Source: Bordetella genomosp. 9 (GTDB taxonomy: Bacteria; Pseudomonadota; Gammaproteobacteria; Burkholderiales; Burkholderiaceae_B). Taken from it: DNA of 64,000 nucleotides. The notes beneath the pieces were generated by a model. It had not been told where the DNA came from, did not search any database, and saw nothing but the letters and a program-made list of their open reading frames with translations. How positions within the stretch are numbered: position 1 is the first letter of the stretch; every line of letters starts with the position of its first letter. Shown in pieces: positions 38,894 to 50,530 of this stretch. Location: the NCBI RefSeq assembly GCF_002119725.1, contig NZ_CP021109.1:4154001-4218000 (forward strand), given 5' to 3'. The position numbers and the translations under genes were made by a program.

Positions 38894-39790
38894 TCAGACG
38901 GCGGCGGCTCCCCCCACGATTTCCGAAATTTCCTTGGTGATCGCGGCCTGACGCGTCTTGTTGTAGACCAGTTGCAGATCGCCGATCACTTTCTTGGCAT
39001 TGTCCGAAGCGGCCTTCATGGCCACCATCCGGGCGGATTGTTCCGAGGCCATGTTTTCGGCCACCGCCTGGTAGAGCAAGCCCTCGACATAGCGTTGCAG
39101 CAGGTCGTCGATGACCGCCCGGGCGTCGGGCTCGTAGATGTAGTCCCAGCTGTACTCCGACTTCAGCGATTCGCTTTCGCCGCCACGGAAGGGGTCTTCC
39201 AGATCGCCCTCGGGCAGCGGCAGCAGACGCAGGAACACCGGCTCCTGCTTCATCGTGTTCACGAAGCGGGTCGTGGCGACGTACAGCTCGTCGATACGGC
39301 CGTCCAGGTAGGCATCCAGCTGGACCTTGATCGCGCCCAGGAGACGGTCCAGATGGGGCTGGTCGCCCAGACCGACTTCCTGCGACACCAGGTTCGCGCC
39401 AATGCGGGTAAGCAGCCCCATGCCTTTGTTGCCGAGCGCGGTGAACTGCACCTGCACGCCCCGCTCCTGGAACTCGCGCAGCTTGGCAAGCGTGACACGC
39501 GAAATGTTCGTGTTCAGGCCGCCGCACAGGCCCTTGTCGGTGGTCACCAGCACCACGCCCACGGCCTTGACCTGCTCGCGCGCGACCAGGTACGGATGCG
39601 TATATTCCGGATTGGCCTGCATCAGGTGCGACGCGATGGCGCGCACCTTGGTGGCGTAGGGACGGCCCGCCCGCATCCGGTCCTGCGCCTTGCGCATTTT
39701 GGATGCGGCGACCATTTCCATCGCCTTGGTGATCTTGCGCGTGTTCTGCACGCTCTTGATCTTGGTACGGATTTCCTTGATTCCGGGCAT
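38894..39790 (-). CDS. atpG: ATP synthase F1 subunit gamma
   Basis: A 298-residue rotor shaft. The N-terminal coiled coil starts at [20 protein letters not shown] and the C-terminal coiled coil ends in [20 protein letters not shown], with [15 protein letters not shown] as the conserved C-terminal signature. [10 protein letters not shown] in the Rossmann part is typical. Length is slightly above E. coli gamma, as in other Burkholderiales. Position atpA-atpG-atpD is standard. Confidence 0.97.
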   Translation of the reverse strand: MPGIKEIRTKIKSVQNTRKITKAMEMVAASKMRKAQDRMRAGRPYATKVRAIASHLMQANPEYTHPYLVAREQVKAVGVVLVTTDKGLCGGLNTNISRVTLAKLREFQERGVQVQFTALGNKGMGLLTRIGANLVSQEVGLGDQPHLDRLLGAIKVQLDAYLDGRIDELYVATTRFVNTMKQEPVFLRLLPLPEGDLEDPFRGGESESLKSEYSWDYIYEPDARAVIDDLLQRYVEGLLYQAVAENMASEQSARMVAMKAASDNAKKVIGDLQLVYNKTRQAAITKEISEIVGGAAAV

Positions 39791-39893
39791 TGCGCTTTCC
39801 TGGTGAGACGGTCGGCGGCGAGGCTCGCCCCGCCGGCCATGCAGGCCGGATGCGCCTTGCGGCGCCCGCCGACCTCGTCACAGTCAAAATTAC

Positions 39894-41435
39894 TTAAAAA
39901 GCACCGTGCTTCTTGAACTCCTGGATCTCGGAAGCCAGCACGGCTTCGTCGTCCTTGGACAGTTCCTTGGTGTCTTCGATGCGCTGGATCAAGTCGGGCA
40001 TCTTGGACTTCAGGTGGTCCTTCAGCGCCTTTTCGAAAGCCAGTACTTGCGGAACCTCGACATCGTCCAGGTAGCCGTTGTTCACGGCATACAGGCTGAC
40101 GGCCAGTTCCCACACCTGCAGCGGCTGGTACTGCGGCTGCTTGAGCAGTTCCACCACGCGCTTGCCGCGTTCCAGCTGACGGCGGGTGGCGTCGTCCAGG
40201 TCCGAGGCGAACTGCGCGAAGGCGGCCAGTTCACGGTACTGCGCCAGGTCGGTACGGATACCGCCGGACAGCTTCTTGACGACCTTGGTCTGCGCGGCGC
40301 CGCCCACGCGGGACACCGAGATACCGGCGTTGATGGCGGGACGCACACCAGCGTTGAACAGGTCCGTCTCCAGGAAGATCTGGCCGTCGGTGATCGAGAT
40401 CACGTTGGTCGGCACGAAGGCGGACACGTCGCCGGCCTGGGTTTCGATGATCGGCAGCGCGGTGAGCGAGCCGGTCTTGCCCTTGACTGCGCCGTTGGTG
40501 AACTTCTCGACGTACTCTTCATTGACGCGCGCGGCGCGCTCCAGCAGACGGCTGTGCAGGTAGAAGACGTCGCCGGGATAGGCTTCACGGCCGGGCGGAC
40601 GGCGCAGCAGCAGCGACACCTGGCGGTACGCCCAGGCTTGCTTGGTCAGATCGTCATAGATGATCAGCGCGTCTTCGCCGCGGTCGCGGAAGTATTCGCC
40701 CATCGTGCAGCCGGCGTACGGAGCCAGATACTGCATGGCGGCCGAGTCGGAGGCCGAGGCCGCAACGACGATGGTGTATTCCATCGCGCCGTGCTCTTCC
40801 AGCTTGCGCACCACGTTGTTGATCGTCGACGCCTTTTGGCCAATGGCGACGTACACGCAGGTAACGCCCTTGCCCTTCTGGCTGATGATGGTGTCCACCG
40901 CGACGGCGGTCTTGCCGGTCTGGCGGTCGCCGATGATCAGTTCGCGCTGGCCGCGGCCGATAGGCACCATGGCGTCGATGGCCTTGATACCGGTCTGCAG
41001 CGGCTGCGACACCGAGCGGCGGGCGATCACGCCCGGCGCAACCTTTTCGATCACGTCGGTTTCTTTCGTGTTGATCGGACCACGGCCGTCGATGGGCTCG
41101 CCCAGCGTGTTCACGACACGGCCCTTCAGCTCGGGGCCCACGGGCACTTCCAGAATGCGGCCGGTCGTCTTGACCTGGTCGCCTTCCGACACCTGGGTGT
41201 AGTCGCCCAGCACCACGGCGCCGACGGAATCGCGCTCGAGGTTCAGGGCCACGCCGAAGGTGTTGTTGGGAAACTCGAGCATTTCGCCCTGCATCACGTC
41301 GGACAGACCGTGGATGCGGGTAATACCGTCGGTCACGGAAACCACCGTGCCCTGGGTACGGATATCGGTCGAAGCGCCCAGGCCCTCGATGCGGCTCTTG
41401 AGCAGTTCGCTGATCTCGGAGGGATTGAGTTGCAT
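39894..41435 (-). CDS. atpA: ATP synthase F1 subunit alpha
   Basis: A 513-residue non-catalytic nucleotide-binding subunit of F1. Walker A is GDRQTGKTA (near 169-177), followed by [12 protein letters not shown], and the signature [17 protein letters not shown] lies near 363-379. The N-terminus [19 protein letters not shown] is typical. It starts 71 bases after the atpH stop. Confidence 0.98.
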   Translation of the reverse strand: MQLNPSEISELLKSRIEGLGASTDIRTQGTVVSVTDGITRIHGLSDVMQGEMLEFPNNTFGVALNLERDSVGAVVLGDYTQVSEGDQVKTTGRILEVPVGPELKGRVVNTLGEPIDGRGPINTKETDVIEKVAPGVIARRSVSQPLQTGIKAIDAMVPIGRGQRELIIGDRQTGKTAVAVDTIISQKGKGVTCVYVAIGQKASTINNVVRKLEEHGAMEYTIVVAASASDSAAMQYLAPYAGCTMGEYFRDRGEDALIIYDDLTKQAWAYRQVSLLLRRPPGREAYPGDVFYLHSRLLERAARVNEEYVEKFTNGAVKGKTGSLTALPIIETQAGDVSAFVPTNVISITDGQIFLETDLFNAGVRPAINAGISVSRVGGAAQTKVVKKLSGGIRTDLAQYRELAAFAQFASDLDDATRRQLERGKRVVELLKQPQYQPLQVWELAVSLYAVNNGYLDDVEVPQVLAFEKALKDHLKSKMPDLIQRIEDTKELSKDDEAVLASEIQEFKKHGAF

Positions 41436-41506
41436 TTTCAGACTCCTGGAATCCTGTTAATGGCGCGGCGGCTGCGCATCGCGCGGCCGCCTGTGCGCCT
41501 GTAGGC

Positions 41507-42046
41507 CTATGCCGCCAGCGTATCGCGCATGCGGGCCAATTGCGCTTGCACCGATGTATCGAGCACCTGATCTCCCACGGCCACCCGAACCCCACCGATC
41601 AGGGAGGGATCGACCGTCACGCGGGGCTTTAGCTTGAGGCCGAACTTCAGTTCCAGGGCGGCAAGCAAGTCCTTGACCTGCTCGGGGCTCAGCTCGAACG
41701 CGCTGGCGATGTCGGCCTGCGCCGTGCCCTCGTGGCGGTTCCTCAGCGCCTCGAACTGCTCCGCGATCTCGGGCAGAAGCAGCAGGCGGTCGTTTTCGAC
41801 CAGCAAGGCGATGAAGTTGCGCGCGTACTGCGGCACGTCGCCCTGCAGAAGTCCGACGAAGGCCTGCGCGCGTTCGGTGTCCGCCAGTCGGGGATCCGAC
41901 ATGGCCGCACGAACGTCCGGATTGCCGGCGATCTGGGCCATTTGATTCACCAGCCCGGTCCAGAAGTCCAGCCCTGCCTTGTCTTCGCGCGCGGCGGCGA
42001 ACAAGGCCTCGGCATACGGCCGGGCGACAGTCGATAGTTCAGCCAT
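41507..42046 (-). CDS. atpH: ATP synthase F1 subunit delta
   Basis: A 179-residue peripheral-stalk subunit joining F1 to subunit b. N-terminal helices begin with [18 protein letters not shown], and the C-terminal conserved run is [21 protein letters not shown] (near 144-164), the family signature. It starts 12 bases after the atpF stop. Confidence 0.96.
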   Translation of the reverse strand: MAELSTVARPYAEALFAAAREDKAGLDFWTGLVNQMAQIAGNPDVRAAMSDPRLADTERAQAFVGLLQGDVPQYARNFIALLVENDRLLLLPEIAEQFEALRNRHEGTAQADIASAFELSPEQVKDLLAALELKFGLKLKPRVTVDPSLIGGVRVAVGDQVLDTSVQAQLARMRDTLAA

Positions 42047-42058
42047 GACGTTTCCGGA

Positions 42059-42529
42059 TTAAAGCTGCGCCTTGAGCTGGTTCAGCAGCTCGGCATGGGC
42101 ACGGGCATCGATCTCGCGACGCAGGATTTGCTCGGCGCCCTTGACGGCCAGGGCGGCGACCTCGTCGCGCAACCGGTCGCGCGCGCGCTGCACTTCCAGC
42201 TCGGCATCCTGCTTGGCCTGCGCCACGATACGCGCGCGTTCGGCTTCCGCTTCGCGGCGCGCCTGATCCAGCAGCATGTTCGCCTGCTTTTCGGCTTCCA
42301 CCATGCGAGCGTGGTTTTCGGACTTGGCAGAAGCTTCGATCAGACTGATGCGCGCCTGCGCCTGGGCGAGGTCGGCCTTGCCCTTTTCCGCCGCGGCCAG
42401 GCCGTCGGCGATTTTCTGGCGGCGCTCATCCATCGCCTTCGTCAGCGGCGGCCACACGAACTTCATCGTGAACCAGCCCAGAACGAAGAACACGAGCATC
42501 TGGAAAAAGATCGTCGCGTTCAGATTCAC
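42059..42529 (-). CDS. atpF: ATP synthase Fo subunit b
   Basis: A 156-residue peripheral-stalk subunit with one N-terminal membrane helix (about 5-25, [20 protein letters not shown], then [12 protein letters not shown]) and a long charged alpha-helical/coiled-coil stalk rich in Ala, Glu and Lys (about 30-150). A dimer holds the stator. Only one b-type gene is present, as in non-photosynthetic proteobacteria. Confidence 0.97.
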   Translation of the reverse strand: MNLNATIFFQMLVFFVLGWFTMKFVWPPLTKAMDERRQKIADGLAAAEKGKADLAQAQARISLIEASAKSENHARMVEAEKQANMLLDQARREAEAERARIVAQAKQDAELEVQRARDRLRDEVAALAVKGAEQILRREIDARAHAELLNQLKAQL

Positions 42530-42630
42530 GGTCGTTTCCCTTTAACACCTTAAGGCCCCGGCGCCTAAGCGCCTGGAGCACTCGATACTTGCCGGCGCCC
42601 AGGCACGCAGCCTGTCACCGGCGTTTTTGA

Positions 42631-42650
42631 CCCGCCGGCGCACCGGCGGG
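42631..42650 (-). other. GC-rich hairpin between atpE and atpF
   Basis: CCCGCCGG-N4-CCGGCGGG is a perfect 8-bp stem with a four-base loop, 21 bases after the atpE stop. TTTTTGA-like T/A sequence is offset beyond it (CAAAAACG on the minus strand), so it does not look like a full terminator. It could mark a processing site or slow degradation of the atpE message, which must be translated more than its neighbours. Confidence 0.45.
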
Positions 42651-42671
42651 GGCATGCGCCATCAACCGATG

Positions 42672-43908
<1,237 letters not shown>

Positions 43909-43976
43909 TTGTTTCCTACCCTGTTTGCTGTCGCTGGCGCGTCACGCCAGCCATTTTCGAACGATTAGAAGCGTCG

Positions 43977-44486
43977 CTACGACAACTTGCCGAACATCAG
44001 AAGCAGTACATACCCTTTCAGTGCGCAGATGAGGCCGATCAACATCGCCGGCCACACGATCCGCTCACCGCCAAGGTGAACCGCCAGCCACAACAGCAGC
44101 ACTGTCATGCCCAGCTTGAATGCCTCGCCCAGGAAAAAAGTGAACGGATTGGCACGGCCTGGCCGTTGCGCGTCCACCAGCAAACGCAGCGCAAACAGAG
44201 TGTTTGGCACAAGATACGCCCCCGCCCCCACCAGCGCCGACAAACCTGCTGCCGTCCCCGCAACCAGCCACGCGACCACCGTCGCCAGAACCGCCATGAC
44301 GCACTGCGCCACGACCGCTCGAATCAGCCCCCGGCTTGTTCTCGTGCGCAGCGCGGCTTTTTGTTCCGCACTGAGCACCAGCCTGGCCTCACCCGTCGGC
44401 AGAGCCCGCGCATCGCGCGGTGTCTCACTGTACTGACTGCCCTGACTTCCCCCCGGTTTTTCCGGTTCCTCTTTCAGGACATTCAA
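43977..44486 (-). CDS. atpI: ATP synthase subunit I (AtpI)
   Basis: A membrane protein with four predicted helices (RAVVAQCVMAVLATVVAWLV, AGLSALVGAGAYLVPNTLFA, GEAFKLGMTVLLLWLAVHLG, VWPAMLIGLICALKGYVLLL) and the PNTLFA and GEAFK signatures of AtpI, a chaperone-like factor for c-ring assembly and magnesium supply. It heads the atp operon. The start is not settled: TTG at 44486 (used here, 169 residues), GTG at 44378 with GAGG upstream (133 residues, nearest to the E. coli length of 126), or TTG at 44624 (215 residues). No ATG is available. Confidence 0.85.
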   Translation of the reverse strand: MNVLKEEPEKPGGSQGSQYSETPRDARALPTGEARLVLSAEQKAALRTRTSRGLIRAVVAQCVMAVLATVVAWLVAGTAAGLSALVGAGAYLVPNTLFALRLLVDAQRPGRANPFTFFLGEAFKLGMTVLLLWLAVHLGGERIVWPAMLIGLICALKGYVLLLMFGKLS

Positions 44487-44658
44487 GTCGTTGGAATTAT
44501 TGATCAATTCCGCAGACCCCCCTGCCGGGGCAGACCTCGTTCCGGATGCTTGCGCCCAACCCCTCGCAAACGCCTCCGGAAAAGCTTCTCCCAAAGCCTT
44601 CAGACCGATGTCTGGACGACGCAACCACGATTCAATCCCGCAAGCGTCAAACTATTGG

Positions 44659-44688
44659 AGTATAGCTGGAATCCGAACACACGGGCAA
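44659..44688 (-). promoter_or_regulatory. likely promoter of the atp operon
   Basis: On the minus strand TTGCCC (44683-44688) and TATACT (44659-44664) are separated by 18 bases. The -10 box matches consensus at five positions and the -35 at four. Predicted transcription start is near 44652, ahead of all possible atpI starts. An inverted repeat GGAATT-N7-AATTCC at about 44492-44510 lies in the transcribed leader or early atpI frame. Confidence 0.55.
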
Positions 44689-44725
44689 ATCGACAGGCCG
44701 ATGAAAGCCAGGGCGTTCAACGCGC

Positions 44726-44753
44726 AAAAAAAGGGGCGGACCATGTCCGCCCC
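44726..44753 (-). terminator. intrinsic terminator of the DUF1254 gene
   Basis: GGGGCGGAC-CAT-GTCCGCCCC gives a perfect 9-bp stem, 11 bp counting the flanking AA/TT, with a triloop. On the minus strand it is followed directly by seven T residues. It lies 39 bases after the stop of the DUF1254 gene. It also separates that gene from the atp promoter just beyond. Confidence 0.88.
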
Positions 44754-44791
44754 TTCCGTCGCCTGGCTGGCGATGAAGCGCTGCCGCGGCT

Positions 44792-46330
44792 TCAGTCCTC
44801 GCGCACGGGCGGCGGCGCCCATTGCTGGGTCAGCGCGATATCGCGCGGCCAATACAGCCGCATATTGAGCATGAACGGGCCTTCCGCAGGCGCCGGCAGC
44901 CAGTTCGCCTGCTTCTCGCGGCTGGGCGCGCGGTGCTGGATGTAGATGTCCAGCGACCCGTCGGCGTTGTAGCGAAGGTTGTCAGTGCTGCGGATGGCAT
45001 AACGGCGAGCAGGGTTTTCCACGAAGCTCTGGTTCGGCCCGTACAGGTTCAGCGACCAGAACGCATTGACGGGCGGCAACTGCCCCTTGTCGAAGTGCAG
45101 CACGTAGTCCTCGTCGCCGCTCAGGCGGTCGCCTTCGGAATCGATGAGCGTGACGGGATACATGATGTCTTCCGGCAAGCCGGCGCCCAGTCCCGCATAC
45201 GCCACGGCCGCACGGCGCAGATAGTTCGTGCCATAGGTGCCAATGCCGCCGGACACCGTGTTCCAGCCATTGATGCCGGTGCCCAATCGCGAAACGTAGT
45301 CGGCGATGCGGCGCCCGGCCTCCGGACCGGCCTGGACCAGCGCCTGTTGCACGGCGGGGTCGAGCTGGGAGAACGCGACGGGAGAGGTGGTTCCAAGCCC
45401 GATCCGGCGCAGGCGGTCCAGCATGGGGTAGTCGTTGGCATGCGGCGGATTGTTGCGGACCGCATCGGCAAAAATGCCCCAGAAGGTGGCGGCGTCCATG
45501 CCGGCGACCTGCTCCACCGGCGGCGCGGCGCTCGGCGCGACCTCGGTCGCCGGCGGCGGCGTCACCGCGCGCGGCGCATACGGTTGCGGCGTCATTGGCG
45601 TGAGCGAGGCGGGCGACATGGCGCGCCCCGTGGGGGCCGCGGCCCTGGGAGCCGCATAGGGCGTGGCCGACAGGTTGGCCTGGAACTGATTCACCGCCGC
45701 GTAATCGTTCGGGCCGCTGGCCTGCACGTGACCGATCACCCAGCCCATGGACGTCGGGCTGCGCACGACATCCACCCCCGCGGGCAGAGCGCCCTGCCAG
45801 TACGGCCCCACAATGGCGAAGGTCTGCGGGCCATTGCCGTTCGTGCGCGTGCCGCGCGACGCGAACACGTCCGTCCACATATCCATGAGCGACAGCACGT
45901 AGAAGCGATTGCCGGGATCGGGCACGCGGACGATGACCGGGCCATTGCTCACGTCGTACCACATGCTGGAATACAGCGTATCGGTGTTCGGCCAACGCGC
46001 CTGCGGCGTAGCGGCATCCGGGAAAACCGTTTTATGCCCGAACTGGTTCATGGGCGCCTTCCCGTCCAGCGGCGACGCCACATTGGTCGTATTGCGGCGG
46101 GTAAGCTCCATCAGCACCATCGGGTAGGCATAGACGTAGGCGTCGATGGCCGTGTCGTGCAATTCCTGCGCGCTCATCGGCGCGGCAGGAACCGTCGGGG
46201 CGGGGACAGGCGTCTGCGAAACCAGGCGCAGCGTCGGCTGCGGGGATTGCGCGACGGCCATGCCGCTGACGCCTAAAACGCAAGCCAGGGCGGCCAGCCG
46301 CCATTTGCCGGAATGGGGAACAGTACGCAT
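44792..46330 (-). CDS. secreted DUF1254/DUF1214-domain protein
   Basis: A 512-residue exported protein. The signal peptide is residues 1-27 (hydrophobic LAALACVLGVSGMAVAQ, likely cleavage after VAQ). DUF1254 follows (DAYVYAYPMVLMELTRRNTT, near 58-77, and DTLYSSMWYDVSNGPVIVRV) and DUF1214 is C-terminal (FDKGQLPPVNAFWSLNLYG, SIDNLRYN-like RSTDNLRYNADGSLDIYIQH). Between them, about residues 220-275, is a Pro/Ala/Thr-rich insert that breaks the usual pattern. The biochemical role of the family is not established. A strong terminator follows the gene. Confidence 0.88.
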   Translation of the reverse strand: MRTVPHSGKWRLAALACVLGVSGMAVAQSPQPTLRLVSQTPVPAPTVPAAPMSAQELHDTAIDAYVYAYPMVLMELTRRNTTNVASPLDGKAPMNQFGHKTVFPDAATPQARWPNTDTLYSSMWYDVSNGPVIVRVPDPGNRFYVLSLMDMWTDVFASRGTRTNGNGPQTFAIVGPYWQGALPAGVDVVRSPTSMGWVIGHVQASGPNDYAAVNQFQANLSATPYAAPRAAAPTGRAMSPASLTPMTPQPYAPRAVTPPPATEVAPSAAPPVEQVAGMDAATFWGIFADAVRNNPPHANDYPMLDRLRRIGLGTTSPVAFSQLDPAVQQALVQAGPEAGRRIADYVSRLGTGINGWNTVSGGIGTYGTNYLRRAAVAYAGLGAGLPEDIMYPVTLIDSEGDRLSGDEDYVLHFDKGQLPPVNAFWSLNLYGPNQSFVENPARRYAIRSTDNLRYNADGSLDIYIQHRAPSREKQANWLPAPAEGPFMLNMRLYWPRDIALTQQWAPPPVRED

Positions 46331-46495
46331 GGAGGGCTCCTTTGTTGTTGCCGGACCGCCCCCATCAGCAACCGCCGCGCCTGCTCATCCGCGCGGCGGA
46401 CAGCCGTGAGGGCGACCCTATTTCGTGGAACCCAAAGGATAGGTCGCGCCCTTGATACAAACGCTGCAGCTACGTATCCATAAGAAACCGCGTGC

Positions 46496-47278
46496 TTACC
46501 GGTGGTGGAAGTTCGGCTTGCGCTTCTCGACAAACGCGGCCATGCCCTCTTTCTGGTCCGGAGTGCCGAACAGCGAATGGAACACGCGCCGCTCGAACAG
46601 CATGCCTTCGGCCAGGGGCGACTCGTAGGCGCGGTTCACGCATTCCTTCGCCATCATGGCGGCCGGCAGCGACATGGACGCAATGACGGTACCCACCTCG
46701 ACCGCCTCGTCAAGCAGCTTGTCCGCCGGCACCACGCGCGACACCAGACCGGCGCGTTCGGCCTCTTCCGCACCCATCATGCGTCCGGTCAGCACCAGGT
46801 CCATGGCCTTGGCCTTGCCTACGGCGCGCGGCAGGCGCTGCGTGCCGCCCGCGCCGGGGATGACGCCAAGCTTGATTTCAGGCTGCCCGAACTTGGCCGT
46901 ATCGGCGGCCACCACAATGTCGCACATCATGGCCAATTCGCAGCCGCCGCCCAATGCATAGCCGGCAACCGCCGCGATCACCGGCTTGCGTACGCGCTTG
47001 AGCGTTTCCCAATTGCGCGTGATGTACTCGCTGCCGTAGACATCCATGTACGTCCAGTCCTTCATCGCGCCGATGTCCGCGCCCGCGGCGAAGGCCTTCT
47101 CGCTGCCTGTGATGACGATGGCGCCGATGGAGCTGTCGTCCTCGAAAGCCAGCAGGGCCCGGCCCAGTTCGTCCATCAAGGCATCGTTCAAGGCGTTCAA
47201 GGCTTTGGGCCGGTTCAACGTCAACAAACCGACGCGACCGCGCGTCTCGACCAGAACCAGCGATTCCGATTCACTCAT
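46496..47278 (-). CDS. enoyl-CoA hydratase
   Basis: A 260-residue crotonase-family enzyme that hydrates 2-enoyl-CoA. The oxyanion loop is [10 protein letters not shown] (near 62-71), and the two catalytic Glu positions fall in [16 protein letters not shown] and [27 protein letters not shown] six bases before the ATG at 47278 decides the start. It is closely similar to short-chain enoyl-CoA hydratases (FadB1/PaaF type). It stands alone, divergent from the M61 protease gene, so its pathway is not shown by neighbours. Confidence 0.92.
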   Translation of the reverse strand: MSESESLVLVETRGRVGLLTLNRPKALNALNDALMDELGRALLAFEDDSSIGAIVITGSEKAFAAGADIGAMKDWTYMDVYGSEYITRNWETLKRVRKPVIAAVAGYALGGGCELAMMCDIVVAADTAKFGQPEIKLGVIPGAGGTQRLPRAVGKAKAMDLVLTGRMMGAEEAERAGLVSRVVPADKLLDEAVEVGTVIASMSLPAAMMAKECVNRAYESPLAEGMLFERRVFHSLFGTPDQKEGMAAFVEKRKPNFHHR

Positions 47279-47477
47279 GGATGCCTCCTTTCGTTGTGGA
47301 ATGATGACGGCCGGAGAATAACGCCCCGCGGTCGTTTTCTCCATGCCAACCGCATACAGTTGCCGCCGCCTCGCGCCTGTGGCAGCGTGCAGGGCCGGGG
47401 GACGGCCGGACCTCGGCGCGGATGGCGCCTGTGCAGGGTGGGTAGAATCGCCCTTATTCGATCACGCCCGCGCAACA

Positions 47478-49244
47478 ATGGACCCCCAACCCATAATTTA
47501 CCGCTTGCAACCCCACGACCCGGCGGGTCATCGCTTTCGAATCGTCCTTACGGTCGAAGCGCCCGACCCGCAGGGCCAGACGCTCACCCTGCCGGCGTGG
47601 ATACCGGGCAGCTACCTGATCCGGGATTTCTCCCGCAACATCGAAACGTTGCGCGCGCGCGCCGGCGGGCGCGCCGTGCCGGTCGTCAAGACCGACAACC
47701 ACAGCTGGAAAGCGGCGCCCGCCGATGGGCCGTTGACCGTCGAATACACGGTTTATGCGTGGGACCTGTCGGTACGCGGCGCGCACCTGGATGAAAGTCA
47801 CGCCTTCTTCAATGGCACCAGCGTGTTCCTCTGCGTCGCCGGACAGTCCCATCTGCCATGCCTGGTGGAACTGCAACCGCCCCCTGGCATCGATGGCTGG
47901 AAGGTCTACACCAGCCTGCCCGAAGCGCGCGGCGTGCCAGGCGCCGCGCGGCGCCACGGTTTCGGCCTGTACCGGGCGCCGGATTACGACGCGCTCATCG
48001 ACCATCCGGTGGAGATGGGCACGCCGCAGGTCGCCCGCTTTTTCGCGCACGGCGCCGAACACGAACTGGTGTTCACCGGCGTCGCGCCCCGGCTGGACCT
48101 TGTCCGCATCGCGAGCGACGTGCAACGGATCTGCGAAACGCAGATCGCCTTCTTCGAACCGCAATCCCGCCGCGCGCCTTTCCTGGACAGCAGCGACCGC
48201 TACGTGTTCATGACGATGGTGACGGGCGACGGCTATGGCGGGCTGGAGCACCGCGCTTCCACGGCCCTGATGGCCGCCCGCAAGGACCTGCCGGTCAAGG
48301 GGCAGACCGGACAGGGCGAAGGGTATCGCGGCTTCCTAGGACTGGTCAGCCATGAGTATTTCCATACCTGGAACGTCAAGCGGATCAAGCCCGCCGCCTT
48401 CGCGCCCTATGACCTGACGCGGCCCGCCCTGACGCGGCTGCTGTGGGTATTCGAAGGCTTCACTTCCTACTACGACGATCTTTTCCTGCTGCGATCCGGC
48501 GTCATCACGCAAACCGACTATCTGCGTCTGCTGGCCAAGACGATCACATCGGTGGCGCGCACGCCGGGCCGCGCGAAGCAATCGGTGGCGGACAGCTCCT
48601 TCGATGCGTGGACGCGCTATTACAAGCAGGATGAGAACTCGCCCAACGCGATCGTCAGCTACTACACCAAGGGCGCCCTGATCGCGCTGGCGCTGGACCT
48701 GACCTTGCGCCGGCAGAGCGGCGGCGCGCGTTCGCTGGACGACGTCATGCGCTTGCTCTGGCGTCGCTATGGCCGCGATTTCTACCGCGGCGCGGCGCAA
48801 GGCGTGCCGGAAGACGCCCTGCCGGCGCTGGTGCACGAGGCCACGGGCGTGGACGTACGCGGCTTCATCGACCGTTGGGTCAACGGCCGCACGGACCCGC
48901 CGCTGGCCGACCTGCTCGCGGACCAGGGCATCTCGCTGCAATGGAAGCCGACATCGAACCTGCCCTCGCTGGACGCGCGAACCCGCAAGCAAGGGGAAAG
49001 CATCGCGCTCGCCACCGTGCTGGAAGGCGGCGCCGCGCACAAAGGCGGTTTGTCGGCGGGCGACGTGCTGGTGGCGATCGACGGTTTGCGCGTCGATGCG
49101 CCGGCCGGCCTGGAAATCCTGCTTTCGCAGTATCGTCCCGGGGATACCGTGACGGTGCACGTATTCCGGCGCGACGAATTGCGCGCGTTCCGCGTGCGGT
49201 TGAATGCCCAGCCGGCGCTGGATTGCGTACTGACCGCCGCCTGA
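47478..49244 (+). CDS. M61-family glycyl aminopeptidase with PDZ domain
   Basis: A 588-residue zinc metallopeptidase. The N-terminal beta-domain runs to about residue 180. The gluzincin motif HEYFH is at residues 292-296, within [19 protein letters not shown], and the third zinc ligand Glu is about 30 residues further in [16 protein letters not shown] domain occupies about 490-575 ([23 protein letters not shown]). No signal peptide is seen. Known relatives release N-terminal Gly. ATG at 47478 is where homology begins; the longer frame upstream overlaps the divergent promoter region. Confidence 0.9.
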   Translation: MDPQPIIYRLQPHDPAGHRFRIVLTVEAPDPQGQTLTLPAWIPGSYLIRDFSRNIETLRARAGGRAVPVVKTDNHSWKAAPADGPLTVEYTVYAWDLSVRGAHLDESHAFFNGTSVFLCVAGQSHLPCLVELQPPPGIDGWKVYTSLPEARGVPGAARRHGFGLYRAPDYDALIDHPVEMGTPQVARFFAHGAEHELVFTGVAPRLDLVRIASDVQRICETQIAFFEPQSRRAPFLDSSDRYVFMTMVTGDGYGGLEHRASTALMAARKDLPVKGQTGQGEGYRGFLGLVSHEYFHTWNVKRIKPAAFAPYDLTRPALTRLLWVFEGFTSYYDDLFLLRSGVITQTDYLRLLAKTITSVARTPGRAKQSVADSSFDAWTRYYKQDENSPNAIVSYYTKGALIALALDLTLRRQSGGARSLDDVMRLLWRRYGRDFYRGAAQGVPEDALPALVHEATGVDVRGFIDRWVNGRTDPPLADLLADQGISLQWKPTSNLPSLDARTRKQGESIALATVLEGGAAHKGGLSAGDVLVAIDGLRVDAPAGLEILLSQYRPGDTVTVHVFRRDELRAFRVRLNAQPALDCVLTAA

Positions 49245-49299
49245 TTCCCTTTACACCGGTTTCGCGGCCGGCAGCGGCCGCTACGCCATCGAAACTGTC

Positions 49300-50436
49300 A
49301 TGTCTACCGCCTTGCACACCGCCGGCGTCCGTCCGGACGCCGAGTCCTACCGCGAACTATTCCTGTCCGGCGTGCCCTTGCTCGACGTTCGCGCGCCGGT
49401 GGAGTTCGCCCGCGGGGCCTTCCCCACGGCCGTGAATCTGCCGCTGATGGACGACCGCGAACGTGAACAGGTCGGGTTGCGCTACAAGGAACAGGGCCAG
49501 CAGGCGGCCATCGCGCTGGGTACCCGGCTCGTTTCCGGCGCCATCAAGCAGCAGCGCGTCGAAGCCTGGGCCGCGTTCGCGCGCGCCCATCCCGAAGGCT
49601 ATCTCTATTGCTTCCGCGGCGGACTGCGCTCGCAGATCACGCAGCAATGGCTCAGGGAAGAAGCGGGCATCGCCTATCCACGTGTGATCGGCGGCTATAA
49701 GGCGATGCGCACCTACCTGGCCGAAGTCATCCGCGTCAGCGCCTTGACCCCCGGGCATCTGGTGCTCGGCGGACTCACCGGCAGCGGCAAGACGGAGGTC
49801 CTGCACGCCGTGGACAACGGGGTGGACCTGGAAGGCCACGCCAACCATCGCGGGTCGGGCTTCGGCAAGCGCGTCACGCCGCAACCGTCGCAAATCGATT
49901 TCGAGCACCGCCTGGCGATCGACCTGCTGCGCAAGCAGGCGCAAGGCTGGAATACCGTGGTCCTGGAAGACGAAAGCCGGCTGATCGGCGCCAATGCGCT
50001 GCCCCTGGAATTGCAGCAGACGATCCGCAATGCGCCGCTGGTCTGGCTGGAGGCGGGCCTGGACGAACGCATCGAACGCATTCTCGATGACTACGTGGTG
50101 GGGCTGCGCGCGGAATTCGCCGCGGCGCACGGCGATGCCGGGGATGCCTTGTTCGCGCAGCGCCTGCAGGACAGCCTGACCGCGATCTCGCGCAAGCTCG
50201 GCGGCGAGCGCTATGCCCGCCTGATGAGCTTGATGCGCGGCGCGCTGTCGCGCCAGCTCGACCACGGGGAATGCGACGGCCACCGCGCGTGGATCCGGGC
50301 CCTGCTCGAGGAATACTACGACCCCATGTACGCGCGCCACATGGCGGAAAAGTCGGCTCGCATGGTGTTCCGGGGCGACCGTCCCGCGGTAACGGAATAC
50401 CTTTGCGAGCGGGCGCGGCAGTCGCTGGGACAATGA
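49300..50436 (+). CDS. mnmH: tRNA 2-selenouridine synthase
   Basis: A 378-residue enzyme (MnmH/SelU, YbbB) that replaces sulfur by selenium at the wobble 2-thiouridine of Lys, Glu and Gln tRNAs through a geranylated intermediate. The N-terminal rhodanese domain begins [17 protein letters not shown] and has the catalytic Cys104 in [12 protein letters not shown]-loop follows in [13 protein letters not shown] (near 155-167), with HRGSGFGKR shortly after. Use needs selenophosphate from SelD, which is not in this window. It lies 55 bases after the M61 gene. Confidence 0.92.
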   Translation: MSTALHTAGVRPDAESYRELFLSGVPLLDVRAPVEFARGAFPTAVNLPLMDDREREQVGLRYKEQGQQAAIALGTRLVSGAIKQQRVEAWAAFARAHPEGYLYCFRGGLRSQITQQWLREEAGIAYPRVIGGYKAMRTYLAEVIRVSALTPGHLVLGGLTGSGKTEVLHAVDNGVDLEGHANHRGSGFGKRVTPQPSQIDFEHRLAIDLLRKQAQGWNTVVLEDESRLIGANALPLELQQTIRNAPLVWLEAGLDERIERILDDYVVGLRAEFAAAHGDAGDALFAQRLQDSLTAISRKLGGERYARLMSLMRGALSRQLDHGECDGHRAWIRALLEEYYDPMYARHMAEKSARMVFRGDRPAVTEYLCERARQSLGQ

Positions 50437-50530
50437 CGCGCACGGCGGCGATGGCAGACCGGATAAACCAAGCCGATGGAACCCCGGCCGGGACATGCAC
50501 GGATCGCATCCTCGCGGGTCCGCCTGGCGT

